Assembly: GCA_947631455.1 (NCBI GenBank)
Contig: CANRLH010000005.1
Location: forward strand, 1 to 64,000
Length of the DNA: 64,000 bases
Source: an uncultured Clostridia bacterium
GTDB lineage: Bacteria; Bacillota; Clostridia; Oscillospirales; Ruminococcaceae
Reading direction: 5' to 3'
Position numbers and translations under genes: made by a program. Positions 7,565-16,917 of this stretch are shown here, piece after piece. The notes beneath the pieces were generated by a model. The model made no database searches, had not been told where the DNA came from, and saw only the letters and a program-made list of their open reading frames with translations. Numbering within the stretch: position 1 is the first letter of the stretch; every line of letters begins with the position of its first letter.

Positions 7565-8212
7565 ATGAAACTGTTTATCGACACGGCAAATGTTGCCGAC
7601 ATAAGAGAGGCAAACGAACTCGGCGTTATCTGCGGAGTTACTACAAACCCATCACTTATCGCCAAAGAAGGCAGGGTTTTTGAAGATGTTGTTAAAGAGA
7701 TCACTGAGATCGTTGACGGACCTATCTCTGCTGAAGTAATCTCGCTTGAGGCAGACAAGATGGTTGAAGAGGCTATTCCGCTTTCAAAAATCCATCCGAA
7801 CATCGTAATCAAGCTTCCTATGTGCGCAGAAGGGCTCAAGGCTTGCAAAAAGCTCACCGCAATGGGAATAAAGACAAATGTTACGCTCATTTTCTCGGCC
7901 GCACAGGCTTTGCTTGCTGCAAAAGCAGGAGCTACTTACGTATCACCGTTTTTGGGCAGACTTGACGACATCGGAATGGAGGGCATGAACCTCATTGAAG
8001 AAATAGTTGACATTTTCGATGCTCAGGGAATAGAAACAGAGATCATCGCGGCTTCTATCCGCAACCCCATTCACGTTACACAGGCTGCGCGTCTCGGCTG
8101 CGATATCGCAACTATCCCATTCTCTGTTATCAAGCAGATGATCAAGCACCCGCTTACCGACATTGGAATCGAAAGATTCTTAAAAGACTGGGAAGGCGTA
8201 GAAACAAAATAA
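7565..8212 (+). CDS. fsa: Transaldolase / fructose-6-phosphate aldolase-like protein
   Basis: A 215-residue TIM-barrel class I aldolase of the short transaldolase group (TalC/MipB/Fsa). Schiff-base Lys83 lies in NIVIKLPM, with Asp6 (FIDTAN) and the TTNPSL strand near residue 27 as further active-site elements. Proteins of this length either move a dihydroxyacetone unit between sugar phosphates (transaldolase) or cleave fructose 6-phosphate; sequence reading alone cannot decide. AAAGGAAA precedes the ATG. Its position behind xylB supports a pentose-phosphate role (transaldolase). The gene ends in a terminator shared with the convergent glycogen phosphorylase. Confidence 0.9.
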   Translation: MKLFIDTANVADIREANELGVICGVTTNPSLIAKEGRVFEDVVKEITEIVDGPISAEVISLEADKMVEEAIPLSKIHPNIVIKLPMCAEGLKACKKLTAMGIKTNVTLIFSAAQALLAAKAGATYVSPFLGRLDDIGMEGMNLIEEIVDIFDAQGIETEIIAASIRNPIHVTQAARLGCDIATIPFSVIKQMIKHPLTDIGIERFLKDWEGVETK

Positions 8213-8227
8213 GCTGATAAAATAAAA

Positions 8228-8262
8228 AAACAGGATGAGAGTTTGACTTTCATCCTGTTTTT
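8228..8262. terminator. Bidirectional terminator between fsa and glgP
   Basis: Stem AAACAGGATGAG / TTCATCCTGTTT with flanking A and T runs on both sides, between convergent genes. Confidence 0.85.
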
Positions 8263-8282
8263 ATTTTACCAAGTAATTACCC

Positions 8283-10661
8283 TTACAGTTCAACCGGTGC
8301 AATGCTCCAGATGTTTTTTGCATAATCATTTATCGTTCTGTCTGAAGAAAACTTTCCCGCGTTTGCAATATTCATCCAGCACTTTCTTGCAAAAGCAAGC
8401 GTATCACGGTAATCGCGGTTTACATCGAGCTTTCTTGAGACGTAAGCGGGCAGATCTCCCAAAACATAATAGTGATCGGGAACATGCCAGCTTGCCCCGT
8501 CGGTGAGCGCCTTGTAAAGCTCTTTAAAGCTGCCCTCCTGATCTGACGGAACATTTCCGTCGTCAAAGCTGCCGTCAATAAGCTTGCTTACTGCCCTTCT
8601 TACCCTTTCGTTTGACGAGATGATCTGCCTCGGATCATATTCAGGCATAATTTTCTCAAGCTCTTCTACCTTTGCACCGAAAATGTAGTTGTTTTCCTCT
8701 CCTGCCTCCTGAACGATCTCAACATTAGCGCCGTCAAGCGTTCCTAAAGTTACAGCTCCGTTTAACATAAGCTTCATATTTCCCGTGCCTGACGCCTCGG
8801 TTCCGGCAGTGGATATCTGTTCTGAAATATCTGCTGCGGCAACCAGCTTCTCGGCGTATGAGACGTTATAGTTCGAGATAAACACCACGTTTAAAATATC
8901 CTTGGTGTCCGGGTCTGAATTAACCATATTTCCGACCTCTGAGATAAACTTTATTATCGCCTTGGCACGCCTGTATCCCGGAGCTGATTTTGCTCCGAAA
9001 ATAAACGTCATAGGAATAAAATTTTTTATAGAGCCATCCTTTATCCCGTAATAAATGCACAGCACAGAAAGCGCGTTTAAAAGCTGTCGCTTATATTCGT
9101 GAAGCCTTTTGATCTGAATGTCAAAAATAGTATTTGGATTTATCACCTTGCCGTCGTGCTCAAATATATAGTCTGCAAGCTGACGCTTTTTTTCGTTCTT
9201 TACTGAAATAAATCTGCGTAATATCTCCTCGTCGTCAGCAAACCTTTCAAGTCCCTTCAGCAACGACAGATCTTTCATCCAGCCGTCGCCGATAAGTGAA
9301 GTAATAAGTGAAGAAAGTTCCCTGTTGCAAAGTGCAAGCCAGCGTCTCTGAGTAATTCCGTTTGTCTTGTTCTGAAATCTTTCCGGGTATATCTCATACC
9401 ATTCCTTTAGACAGGAGTTTTTCAAAATCTCTGTGTGTATCTGCGCAACACCGTTTGTATATGAGCTTAGATATACCGCGATGTTCGCCATTTTAACCAA
9501 ACCGTCGGATACCGGCGCCAGTTGTTTGATTATATCCCGATCAATTTTTCTTAAATACATATCTCTGATAAACTCCTCGTTTATCATAAGCACAAAATCG
9601 TATACCCTCGGTACAACAGACTCAAACAAAGAAGCGTCCCACTTTTCAAGCGCCTCCTGCATGATAGTGTGATTTGTATAGTTAAACACCCTTTTTGCTA
9701 TTGACAGAGCTTCATCAAAGCTCATATTCTCTTCGTCAACAAGTATCCGCAAAAGCTCTGGAATTGAAATTACAGGGTGTGTGTCGTTGAGCTGAATGGT
9801 TACGTAGTCAGCAAGACATGACAGATCGCCGTGATATATTTTGTGCTTTTTTATTATATCCTGCAAAGATGCCGAGCAGAAGAAATACTGCTGCTTAAGT
9901 CTTAAACGCTTGCCGGCATCGGTATTGTCGTTAGGATAAAGGACTCTCGAAATATCCTCCGCCATAATTTTCTGACTGCTCGCCTTGATATGATCTCCTA
10001 AGTCAAATGTCTTAAAGTCAAATTCGTCTTTGGCGTGCGCTTCCCAAAGCCGAAGGTTTCCCACATTTTCGGTCTTATAACCTATTATCGGCATATCGTA
10101 AGGCACCGCCAGAACCTCACTGTCGGCATACTTTACCGTTACAGCATCTCTTTGACATTTTTTGCTCCAAGGATCTCCGTATCTGGTCCAGTCATCCGGC
10201 ACTTCTACCTGAAAACCGTTTTCGATCTTCTGCTTAAAATATCCGAACTTATATCTTATTCCGTATCCGTCAAGAGGAAGGTCGTGCGTTGCAGCGGAAT
10301 CCAGAAAACAAGCTGCAAGCCTGCCTAAGCCGCCGTTTCCGAGCGCCGCGTCCTCTATTTCCTCAAAGGCATCAAGAGAAGCGCCTGCGTCCTTCAGTGC
10401 GCTGTCAACATCATTTTTTATCCCTAAGCAAAGAAGGTTGTTCTGAACCATTCTCCCCATTAAAAATTCCATTGAAAAATAGCAAGCGCGACGGCTTTTA
10501 AGATGAGCCTCCCTGCTCTTTTTTATTCTCGGAGATATAGCCTCCATAATAACGCTCACCACAGATTCGTGAAGCTGATAAGGCTCTGCGGTTTTAAAGC
10601 TCACATCGTATTTTCCCTTAAGGTCATCTTCAACAATTTCAAGAAACTTCTGCTTATCCAT
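8283..10661 (-). CDS. glgP: Glycogen/maltodextrin phosphorylase
   Basis: A 792-residue GT35 enzyme that releases glucose 1-phosphate from alpha-1,4-glucans. The pyridoxal phosphate Lys630 lies in GTGNMKLMLNG; ALGNGGLGRLAACF near residue 110 and QLNDTHPV in the middle are family signatures. The length is within the usual 750-850. The chosen ATG at 10661 has GGAGG about nine bases upstream; an open frame extends 13 codons further but lacks a ribosome site. The first eight bases overlap the end of malQ, so the two are translated together, giving a maltodextrin/glycogen breakdown operon. Confidence 0.95.
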   Translation of the reverse strand: MDKQKFLEIVEDDLKGKYDVSFKTAEPYQLHESVVSVIMEAISPRIKKSREAHLKSRRACYFSMEFLMGRMVQNNLLCLGIKNDVDSALKDAGASLDAFEEIEDAALGNGGLGRLAACFLDSAATHDLPLDGYGIRYKFGYFKQKIENGFQVEVPDDWTRYGDPWSKKCQRDAVTVKYADSEVLAVPYDMPIIGYKTENVGNLRLWEAHAKDEFDFKTFDLGDHIKASSQKIMAEDISRVLYPNDNTDAGKRLRLKQQYFFCSASLQDIIKKHKIYHGDLSCLADYVTIQLNDTHPVISIPELLRILVDEENMSFDEALSIAKRVFNYTNHTIMQEALEKWDASLFESVVPRVYDFVLMINEEFIRDMYLRKIDRDIIKQLAPVSDGLVKMANIAVYLSSYTNGVAQIHTEILKNSCLKEWYEIYPERFQNKTNGITQRRWLALCNRELSSLITSLIGDGWMKDLSLLKGLERFADDEEILRRFISVKNEKKRQLADYIFEHDGKVINPNTIFDIQIKRLHEYKRQLLNALSVLCIYYGIKDGSIKNFIPMTFIFGAKSAPGYRRAKAIIKFISEVGNMVNSDPDTKDILNVVFISNYNVSYAEKLVAAADISEQISTAGTEASGTGNMKLMLNGAVTLGTLDGANVEIVQEAGEENNYIFGAKVEELEKIMPEYDPRQIISSNERVRRAVSKLIDGSFDDGNVPSDQEGSFKELYKALTDGASWHVPDHYYVLGDLPAYVSRKLDVNRDYRDTLAFARKCWMNIANAGKFSSDRTINDYAKNIWSIAPVEL

Positions 10662-12162
10662 TTTTCTTTTCCTCCATGTCGTTATGTCTGTTGCGATCAA
10701 ACGTTTCCGTCAGCGTTGCTATTTTTTGTGAAAGCTCCGTTGTGCAGGCGCCCTTTTGCATTCGCCAACGCCAGTTTTTGCCCACCGTTGATGGGGTATT
10801 CATCCTAGAACTGCTTCCAAGCTCCAAAAAGTCCTGCATCTGTGCAATTGCCGTGTCGCTTACACTTGCCCACGCAAGCCTTATCATAGCAAAGGGTATG
10901 TCCTTGTTTCTCTTAACTCCCAGATACCTTTTGCAAAATGCAATATCCTCCTTGGTCTGAGAAAGCACCCACCCGGCAAGAGTATCGTTATCATGCGTTC
11001 CGGTATATACCACGCTGTTTTTATCGGAATAATTGTGTGGCAGATATCCGCTTTTTCCGTCCTTGTAAAAAGCGAATTCCAGCACTTTCATTCCTGGATA
11101 TCCCGACTGCTTTAAAAGACGCTCTACGCTTTTTGTTATAAATCCCAGATCTTCTGCAATAATACTTATTTTGCCGAGCTTTTTTTCTACCGCCTTAAAA
11201 AGCTTCATTCCAACGCCTTTTCGCCATTCGCCCACGGTCGCGTCCTTGTTTCCGTAGGGAATAGCGTAATAGCTGTCAAAGCCTCTGAAATGATCTATTC
11301 TTACAACGTCGTAAATTGAAGATGCAAACTTTATCCTTTTTATCCACCACTTAAAGCCGTCTCTTTCCATAACGTCCCAACGGTACAGCGGATTGCCCCA
11401 AAGCTGTCCCAGCGGCGAAAAATAATCCGGCGGACATCCCGCAACGTCTATCGGCGTTTTGTTCTTATCAAGAAGAAAATACTTAGGACTTCTCCACACC
11501 TCCACGCTGTCGAGCGCAACGTATATCGGTATGTCACCGATTATTTTTATGCCCTTTTTGTTGGCGTATTTTTTAAGCTTTCTCCACTGCTTAAAATACT
11601 CATACTGCAAAAACTGCCAAAAAATTATCTCATCGCGATATTTCTCTTTAGCCTCTTTTATGCTGGCGCTTTTGCACAGACGAAGCCCGTCTTCCCATTC
11701 ATACCAAGCCTTTCCGCCGTTTGCAAACTTAAGCGCCATAAAAAGCCCGTAATCGTTTACCCAACCGTTTTTCTTAACAAAGCCTTCAAAACCTGCCCTT
11801 GGGGTCCGCATGAACCTTCTGTACGCTTTTTTTAGTACTGTGAAAATGTTGTTGTAGATAAGTCCATAGTCTACCTCGTTGCTTTTTACCTCCCATGGGA
11901 TTTTTTTATATTCTCCTGACTTTAATAAACCCTCGTCCTCAAGCGCCTCAAGATCGATAAAATAAGGATTTCCGGCAAATATAGAAAAGCTCTGGTAAGG
12001 CGAATCGCCATAACTTGTAGGGCTTATGGGCAGAATCTGCCAGTAGCTTTGCTTTGCTGAGGACAGAAAGTCAACGAACTCATAAGCCTCTCTGCCAAGC
12101 TTTCCTATTCCGTAGTCGTTAGGCAGAGACGAAATATGCATCAAAATCCCGCTTGCTCTCAT
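10654..12162 (-). CDS. malQ: 4-alpha-glucanotransferase (amylomaltase)
   Basis: A 502-residue GH77 enzyme that transfers maltodextrin segments between chains, extending short oligomers for the phosphorylase encoded next. Motifs are MHISSLPNDYGIG at the start, SPTSYGDSPYQS near residue 50, the nucleophile region VRIDHFRGF, the acid/base region IIAEDLG, and the conserved YTGTHDNDT. AAGGAG lies before the ATG. The length fits the bacterial family (about 500). Its last eight bases overlap the start of glgP. It is first in the operon and has its own recognisable promoter at 12214-12242. Confidence 0.95.
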   Translation of the reverse strand: MRASGILMHISSLPNDYGIGKLGREAYEFVDFLSSAKQSYWQILPISPTSYGDSPYQSFSIFAGNPYFIDLEALEDEGLLKSGEYKKIPWEVKSNEVDYGLIYNNIFTVLKKAYRRFMRTPRAGFEGFVKKNGWVNDYGLFMALKFANGGKAWYEWEDGLRLCKSASIKEAKEKYRDEIIFWQFLQYEYFKQWRKLKKYANKKGIKIIGDIPIYVALDSVEVWRSPKYFLLDKNKTPIDVAGCPPDYFSPLGQLWGNPLYRWDVMERDGFKWWIKRIKFASSIYDVVRIDHFRGFDSYYAIPYGNKDATVGEWRKGVGMKLFKAVEKKLGKISIIAEDLGFITKSVERLLKQSGYPGMKVLEFAFYKDGKSGYLPHNYSDKNSVVYTGTHDNDTLAGWVLSQTKEDIAFCKRYLGVKRNKDIPFAMIRLAWASVSDTAIAQMQDFLELGSSSRMNTPSTVGKNWRWRMQKGACTTELSQKIATLTETFDRNRHNDMEEKKNG

Positions 12163-12213
12163 AAAAATTCTCCTTATGTGTGTTATTACACCGTATTCGG
12201 CTCACTATTTACC

Positions 12214-12242
12214 AGTATACACCAATTTTTATAAATTTACAA
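12214..12242 (-). promoter_or_regulatory. SigA-type promoter of malQ-glgP
   Basis: On the minus strand TTGTAA, a 17-base spacer, then TATACT, about 50 bases before the malQ start. Confidence 0.6.
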
Positions 12243-12374
12243 GCAACTGAAAAAGATTTGCTTTAGCATATAATTTTTGAAATAAAAATCAAAATGTAGT
12301 TATAAAATCACGATTATACCACATAATGTAGTAAAACAAAGCAAAAAACTGTCTTTAATTTGTATGTTTTTCTA

Positions 12375-12403
12375 TTGACAACCGCTGTAATATTTTGTAA
12401 GAT
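12375..12403 (+). promoter_or_regulatory. SigA-type promoter of the CorC-like gene
   Basis: TTGACA at 12375-12380, 17-base spacer, TAAGAT at 12398-12403, about 72 bases before the ATG. Confidence 0.6.
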
Positions 12404-12475
12404 AATAGTATAAGTAATTTAAGTTTTCTTGATTTATTGAGTATGAAAAATCAATCGGAAAGGAACTAAAAAATA

Positions 12476-13333
12476 ATGGACGACAGTCACGGGCGACGTA
12501 ATATTTTTTCGGCTTTTTTTGACAGGATCACAGGGAAAAATGAAAGTGCTTCTGTCGATGACGAAATAATGGAGTATCTGAACGCTGAGGAGTTCGACGA
12601 TATAGCTCCGTTTCAGAAGGAAATGATAGAAAACATTCTTGATTTTGACGACCTTCTTGTAAAGGACGTTATGACTCACAGGACCGATGTCATGGGCGTT
12701 GAGCTAAGTTCTCCGCTTACAGACGCCGTTTCGCTTATAATAGAAGAGGGTTTTTCGAGGATACCCGTTTACAAGGAAGACATCGACAATATCTGCGGAG
12801 TTTTGTTTGCAAAGGATCTTCTCGGACTGGTATTCGACAAAAAGCCTGAAGAACACACTGTAAGCGAGTTTATCCGCAAGGTAATAAGCGTTCCGGACAC
12901 CAACAGCTGCGCAGATCTTTTCGAGCTTTTCACTGCGAAGAAAATGCAGATAGCTGTGGCTGTTGACGAGTACGGCGGAACTGCGGGCATTGTTACAATG
13001 GAGGATCTGCTTGAAGCTATAGTCGGAAACATTCAGGACGAATACGACGACGAAGAAGCAGAGATAGAACAGATCACCCCAAATATGTTCGACTGTCTTG
13101 GAACCGCGCATCCTTATGATGTTGCAAAGGTTGTGGGCTTTTCGATTCCCGATGATACAGAATATGACACTATGGGTGGATTTTTCATAGACCTTTTGGG
13201 AAGAATACCCCTAAACGGAGAAACTCCAACTGTAACGTATGAAGGCTTTTCGTTTTGTGCGATAATAGTTACAGAAAACAGAATCGAAAAAATAAGGATA
13301 CAAAGAATAAAAAAGGAAGAAAAAACATTTTAA
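12476..13333 (+). CDS. CBS-domain CorC/HlyC-type protein without membrane domain
   Basis: A 285-residue cytoplasmic protein. Two CBS domains (about residues 60-120 and 125-185) carry VKDVMTHRTDV, FSRIPVY and VDEYGGTAGIVTMEDLLEAIVG, the signature of the CorC/HlyC group; a CorC_HlyC transporter-associated domain follows (about 200-280). The DUF21 membrane domain present in many relatives is absent, as in E. coli CorC (292 residues), which modulates magnesium/cobalt efflux. AAAGGA lies upstream of the ATG. The following transglutaminase-like gene begins 39 bases later and is probably co-transcribed. The ligand and transport role are inferred from the family; no partner transporter is adjacent. 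Confidence 0.85.
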   Translation: MDDSHGRRNIFSAFFDRITGKNESASVDDEIMEYLNAEEFDDIAPFQKEMIENILDFDDLLVKDVMTHRTDVMGVELSSPLTDAVSLIIEEGFSRIPVYKEDIDNICGVLFAKDLLGLVFDKKPEEHTVSEFIRKVISVPDTNSCADLFELFTAKKMQIAVAVDEYGGTAGIVTMEDLLEAIVGNIQDEYDDEEAEIEQITPNMFDCLGTAHPYDVAKVVGFSIPDDTEYDTMGGFFIDLLGRIPLNGETPTVTYEGFSFCAIIVTENRIEKIRIQRIKKEEKTF

Positions 13334-13372
13334 TTTGTAAGGAGAGGCGCAAATAAGCGCCCGAAAGTAATT

Positions 13373-14866
13373 ATGCCCAGATATACAAAAAACCTTACCC
13401 GAAAGACGAGAATAGCCGCAATATCAGTTCTTTCGGCTATAATAATCACCCTTATTGGAGTTGTTGTTTTAACTCAAAACAGCGGCGAAAAAATAAGCGT
13501 CACAAAGAGCGCTGAGGTAAACAGCTCTGCGCCTTCAGAGACTAGCTCAGAAAGCACAGAGCAAACGACAAACAAGACTTCCTCGGTAAGCAAAACAAAA
13601 AAGAATACTGTCGCGAAAAAGTCATCAGATAGCACTGAGCCAACCACAAAAGCTCCTTCAGTGACTTCAAAAAGCGGCGAACAAACAGCGCAAGGCGCGG
13701 CTTTACAGGCTCTCAAGCCCGAAGCCCAGGGCGTTTCACAAAACACCAGTACAAACAGACCCGTTCAAAGTAATGACAGGGCTCAAAATCAGCCGACCGA
13801 AAAAAATTTTCCGACGGGATACAATCTTATAAACAATATGCTCACCAAAGCCGACGAAAGTGAAAAAGAGGTTTTGCTCACAATATTAAACGGAATTGAA
13901 AACCGCAAAAGCAAAATAGACATATCGGACGGAGTTATCAGAAAAGCTGATACCGATAAGCTTTCTGATATGTTCTTGCTGGTCAAGGCGGCGCTTGCTG
14001 AGACCGATACTCTCAAACCCACATATACGTATTACGGCGACTATTATATAACATCGCTTGAGCTTGATTACAGCCTGAGCGAAAGGGAAATAGCAGCACA
14101 GAGATCTCAGCTTAAATCAAAGGTAAACAGAGTCATGTCAAAAATTGACAGCAGTATGAGTGACTTTGAAAAGGCGCTGTATTTTCACGATGAAATAGCC
14201 TCCTATTGCAGATACACATCTGAGGGGGATAACATAAACTCAGCTTACGGCTGTCTTGTAGAGGGCAAGGCGTCCTGCGAAGGATATGCAAAAGCTTTTC
14301 TTGAGCTTTGCGATGCAGCAAAGCTTGACTGTATGATAGTTACAGGTAATGCCACGGCAAACGGCAGAACTGTTCCACATATGTGGAACAAGGTAAAACT
14401 TTCCGGCAGATGGTATAATATAGACGTTTGCTGGGACGACCCAACGACTGACGCCGGCGGAATAATACTGCACGATTATTTAAACGTGCCGGATGAGGAT
14501 ATTCTGAAGGCTCACGAGCCGAACGAAAACCGCTTTTACGTCTATCCCGAATCTGATGCAGACAGTGAAAACTACTTTGTGAAAAACAGCCTTATGATAA
14601 ATGAAAAAACTGAGCTTGAGGATATATTAAAGTCGGCGGTAGAAAAGTCACTTAAGGAAAATAACCGCTTTGCTTCTGTCAGGTTCTCAGACATATCAGT
14701 TTTTGAATATGCAAATGATATGTTTTCAAACAGCAGCTCTGACAACAAGATATTCGAAATACTCAAGTCGGCCTTTGCGGATACAAAAATACCGTTTGAT
14801 ACAGGATCTGTTTTCAGAGTTGAAAACAGTGAGCTTTTAACTGTGACTCTTATTTTAAGCTATTAG
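13373..14866 (+). CDS. Membrane-anchored transglutaminase-like protein
   Basis: A 497-residue surface protein. An uncleaved-looking membrane segment (about residues 13-31) is followed by a Ser/Thr/Lys-rich linker to about residue 145 and then a helical region. The transglutaminase-like cysteine-protease core has the complete triad: Cys302 in ASCEGY, His336 in PHMWN and Asp351 in IDVCWDDP. Such domains in Firmicutes act outside the cell on peptides or wall-linked proteins, but the substrate here is unknown. The only good ribosome site, AAGGAGAGG, lies about 30 bases before the ATG and is separated from it by a small GGCGC/GCGCC hairpin, so translation may depend on that fold or on coupling with the upstream gene. 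Confidence 0.85.
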   Translation: MPRYTKNLTRKTRIAAISVLSAIIITLIGVVVLTQNSGEKISVTKSAEVNSSAPSETSSESTEQTTNKTSSVSKTKKNTVAKKSSDSTEPTTKAPSVTSKSGEQTAQGAALQALKPEAQGVSQNTSTNRPVQSNDRAQNQPTEKNFPTGYNLINNMLTKADESEKEVLLTILNGIENRKSKIDISDGVIRKADTDKLSDMFLLVKAALAETDTLKPTYTYYGDYYITSLELDYSLSEREIAAQRSQLKSKVNRVMSKIDSSMSDFEKALYFHDEIASYCRYTSEGDNINSAYGCLVEGKASCEGYAKAFLELCDAAKLDCMIVTGNATANGRTVPHMWNKVKLSGRWYNIDVCWDDPTTDAGGIILHDYLNVPDEDILKAHEPNENRFYVYPESDADSENYFVKNSLMINEKTELEDILKSAVEKSLKENNRFASVRFSDISVFEYANDMFSNSSSDNKIFEILKSAFADTKIPFDTGSVFRVENSELLTVTLILSY

Positions 14867-14940
14867 GGCTTAGAATATACGGTTCAGCCTTTGTGTTAAA
14901 AGAGGCAGATCCGTGAAATATATTTAAAGGAGAGATAACT

Positions 14941-15498
14941 ATGAGCGAAAATGAGAAAAAAACATCAAAGTATGCCGGCACACAGACTGAGAAAAACTTA
15001 GAGGCTGCATTTGCCGGAGAATCTCAGGCACGAAACAAATACACCTATTTTGCGTCGGTTGCAAAAAAAGAGGGCTACGAGCAGATGTCGGCACTGTTCT
15101 TGAAGACCGCCGACAACGAGAAAGAACACGCTAAAATGTGGTTTAAAGAGCTTAACGGGATCGGCAGCACAACTGAAAATCTCAAGGATGCCGCAGACGG
15201 TGAAAATTATGAGTGGACTGATATGTACGAAAGCTTTGCAAAGACCGCTGAGGAAGAGGGCTTTACTGAGCTTGCACGTAAATTCCGTATGGTAGCGGCG
15301 ATCGAAAAACATCACGAGGAACGTTATCGTGCTCTTCTCAAAAATATAGAGACAGCTCAGGTTTTTGAAAGAAGCGAGGTCAAGATCTGGGAATGTCGCA
15401 ACTGTGGCCACATTGTTGTAGGAACCAAAGCGCCGGAGGTTTGTCCGGTATGCAATCACCCGCAAAGCTTCTTTGAAATAAGCGCAGAAAACTATTAA
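14941..15498 (+). CDS. rbr: Rubrerythrin
   Basis: A 185-residue peroxide-reducing protein of anaerobes. The N-terminal ferritin-like domain (1-145) has the diiron ligands in [20 protein letters not shown], the middle TAEEEGF and [10 protein letters not shown]. The C-terminal rubredoxin-like domain has the two iron-binding pairs CRNCG and CPVC. The length is typical (about 180-195). AAAGGAGAG precedes the ATG. It uses reduced rubredoxin or NADH-linked reductases, not seen nearby, to reduce hydrogen peroxide. It appears to be a single-gene unit ending in its own terminator. Confidence 0.95.
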   Translation: MSENEKKTSKYAGTQTEKNLEAAFAGESQARNKYTYFASVAKKEGYEQMSALFLKTADNEKEHAKMWFKELNGIGSTTENLKDAADGENYEWTDMYESFAKTAEEEGFTELARKFRMVAAIEKHHEERYRALLKNIETAQVFERSEVKIWECRNCGHIVVGTKAPEVCPVCNHPQSFFEISAENY

Positions 15499-15521
15499 GA
15501 TTAAACATACATAGTAAGATC

Positions 15522-15553
15522 AAGCGGACGCTATGGTAAGTGTCCGCTTTTTT
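15522..15553 (+). terminator. Terminator after rubrerythrin
   Basis: Stem AAGCGGAC / GTCCGCTT followed by a T run, 24 bases after the stop codon. Confidence 0.85.
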
Positions 15554-15632
15554 GTTTACACAGACTTAGTTTTGTGATATACTTTTATGAAGAAAACATT
15601 TTTGCAGATGTAAAGGCATTTTGGGAGGAAAC

Positions 15633-16466
15633 ATGAGCGGAAAACTATACGTAGTCGGAACTCCGATAGGAAATCTTGAGGATATGACCCTGCGCGGAAT
15701 AAAGACACTTAAATCAGTGGATTTCATCTGTGCAGAGGACACCAGAGTAACTGCAAAGCTTTTAAACAGCTTTGACATAAAAAAGCCCATGATAAGCTAT
15801 CACGAACACAACACCGCACAGGCGGGAGAAGCTATCATAAGCCGAATTTTAACAGGAGAAAGCTGCGCTGCGGTAACGGATGCCGGCATGCCGTGCATCT
15901 CGGATCCCGGAGAAGATCTTGTAAAGAAGTGTTATGCAAACGGCATTGAGGTCTGCGTTGTTCCCGGTCCTACTGCGGCAATGAGCGCCGTTGCCATAAG
16001 CGGGCTTAGCACAAAGCGTTTTTCATTTGAGGGCTTTTTATCCACATCAAACAAAAACCGCCGCGAGCATCTTGAGTCTGCGTCAAAGCTTGAGCACACG
16101 CTTATTTTTTACGAGGCGCCGCACAAACTTGTTTATACCCTTGAAGATATGCTCGGATATTTCGGAGACAGGAAAATTTCACTTTGCCGCGAATTGACCA
16201 AGGTTCACGAGGAAGTTATCCGCACCACGCTTTCAAAGGCGCTTGAGTATTATAAAAGCGTCACTCCTAAAGGAGAATTCGTGCTGATCGTCGAGGGCGC
16301 GAAAAATACTGACGAGCCATTAACTATTCAGGATGCTATAAGCGAAGCAAAAAAGCTTGTGGACAACGGAATGAGATTAGCTGAGGCCTGCAAAGCGGTA
16401 GCAAAGTGGACGCCGTTTTCAAAGTCTGAGCTTTACTCAAAGCTTTTGGAGGAGCAAAATGGCTGA
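15633..16466 (+). CDS. rsmI: 16S rRNA 2'-O-ribose C1402 methyltransferase
   Basis: A 277-residue tetrapyrrole-methylase-fold enzyme that methylates the 2'-OH of C1402 in the ribosomal decoding centre with S-adenosylmethionine. Signatures are YVVGTPIGNLEDMTLR at the start, ICAEDTR, VTDAGMPCISDPG and VVPGPTAAMSAV. The length agrees with the family (about 280). The ATG at 15633 is preceded by GGGAGG at six bases; an in-frame start four codons earlier overlaps that ribosome site and is unlikely. The end overlaps rimI by eight bases. Confidence 0.95.
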   Translation: MSGKLYVVGTPIGNLEDMTLRGIKTLKSVDFICAEDTRVTAKLLNSFDIKKPMISYHEHNTAQAGEAIISRILTGESCAAVTDAGMPCISDPGEDLVKKCYANGIEVCVVPGPTAAMSAVAISGLSTKRFSFEGFLSTSNKNRREHLESASKLEHTLIFYEAPHKLVYTLEDMLGYFGDRKISLCRELTKVHEEVIRTTLSKALEYYKSVTPKGEFVLIVEGAKNTDEPLTIQDAISEAKKLVDNGMRLAEACKAVAKWTPFSKSELYSKLLEEQNG

Positions 16467-16905
16467 GAAGTTTAGCATTGTCGTTCCCACACCTGAAGAC
16501 ACAAAAATAGCCGCCTTATTAGAGGCGGAAAGCTTTCCTCACCCATGGCGGGAAGAGGATTTTGTCAGTCAGACAAAAAATGACAACTTCCTGTTTCTTG
16601 TTGCAAAAGCTCAAGAAGCTGTCATAGGATATATAAGCATATCGATAGTTTTAAACGAGGCGAGCATAAACACGATCGCAATAGATAAAAATTACCGAAG
16701 AAAAGGCGCTGCCCGCGCACTTATAAAACATGCTTTAACAGCGCTTGATTCCCGATGTGACTTTTTAACGCTTGAGGTAAGAGAATCAAACCTTGCGGCA
16801 ATTTCCCTGTACTCATCACTAGGCTTTGAAGAGGTAGGAAAAAGGCCTCGCTTTTATCGTGATCCGGACGAAACGGCGATATTGATGACAAAATTTCTAA
16901 AGTAA
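16459..16905 (+). CDS. rimI: Ribosomal protein S18 alanine N-acetyltransferase
   Basis: A 148-residue GNAT-fold acetyltransferase. Family marks are FPHPWREEDF near residue 27, the acetyl-CoA loop NYRRKGAARALI and LEVRESNLAAISLYSSLGF. RimI acetylates the N-terminal alanine of S18, though bacterial RimI proteins can modify other termini. GGAGG lies ahead of the ATG inside the rsmI 3' end, and the eight-base overlap makes an rsmI-rimI translation unit. tsaD, a frequent rimI neighbour, is close by but on the other strand and convergent. Confidence 0.9.
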   Translation: MAEKFSIVVPTPEDTKIAALLEAESFPHPWREEDFVSQTKNDNFLFLVAKAQEAVIGYISISIVLNEASINTIAIDKNYRRKGAARALIKHALTALDSRCDFLTLEVRESNLAAISLYSSLGFEEVGKRPRFYRDPDETAILMTKFLK

Positions 16906-16917
16906 GATGTCCTTTAA

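Larger units (their letters stand above)
12163..12475. other. Divergent promoter region between malQ and the CorC-like gene
   Basis: A 313-base AT-rich interval without genes. It holds the two outward-facing promoters listed separately; the middle (about 12243-12374) shows nothing else recognisable. Confidence 0.6.

Noticed and set aside
13474-13746. Minus-strand frame inside the Ser/Thr-rich linker of the transglutaminase-like gene
   Set aside because: It exists only because the linker is low complexity; no ribosome site and a sense gene on the other strand.
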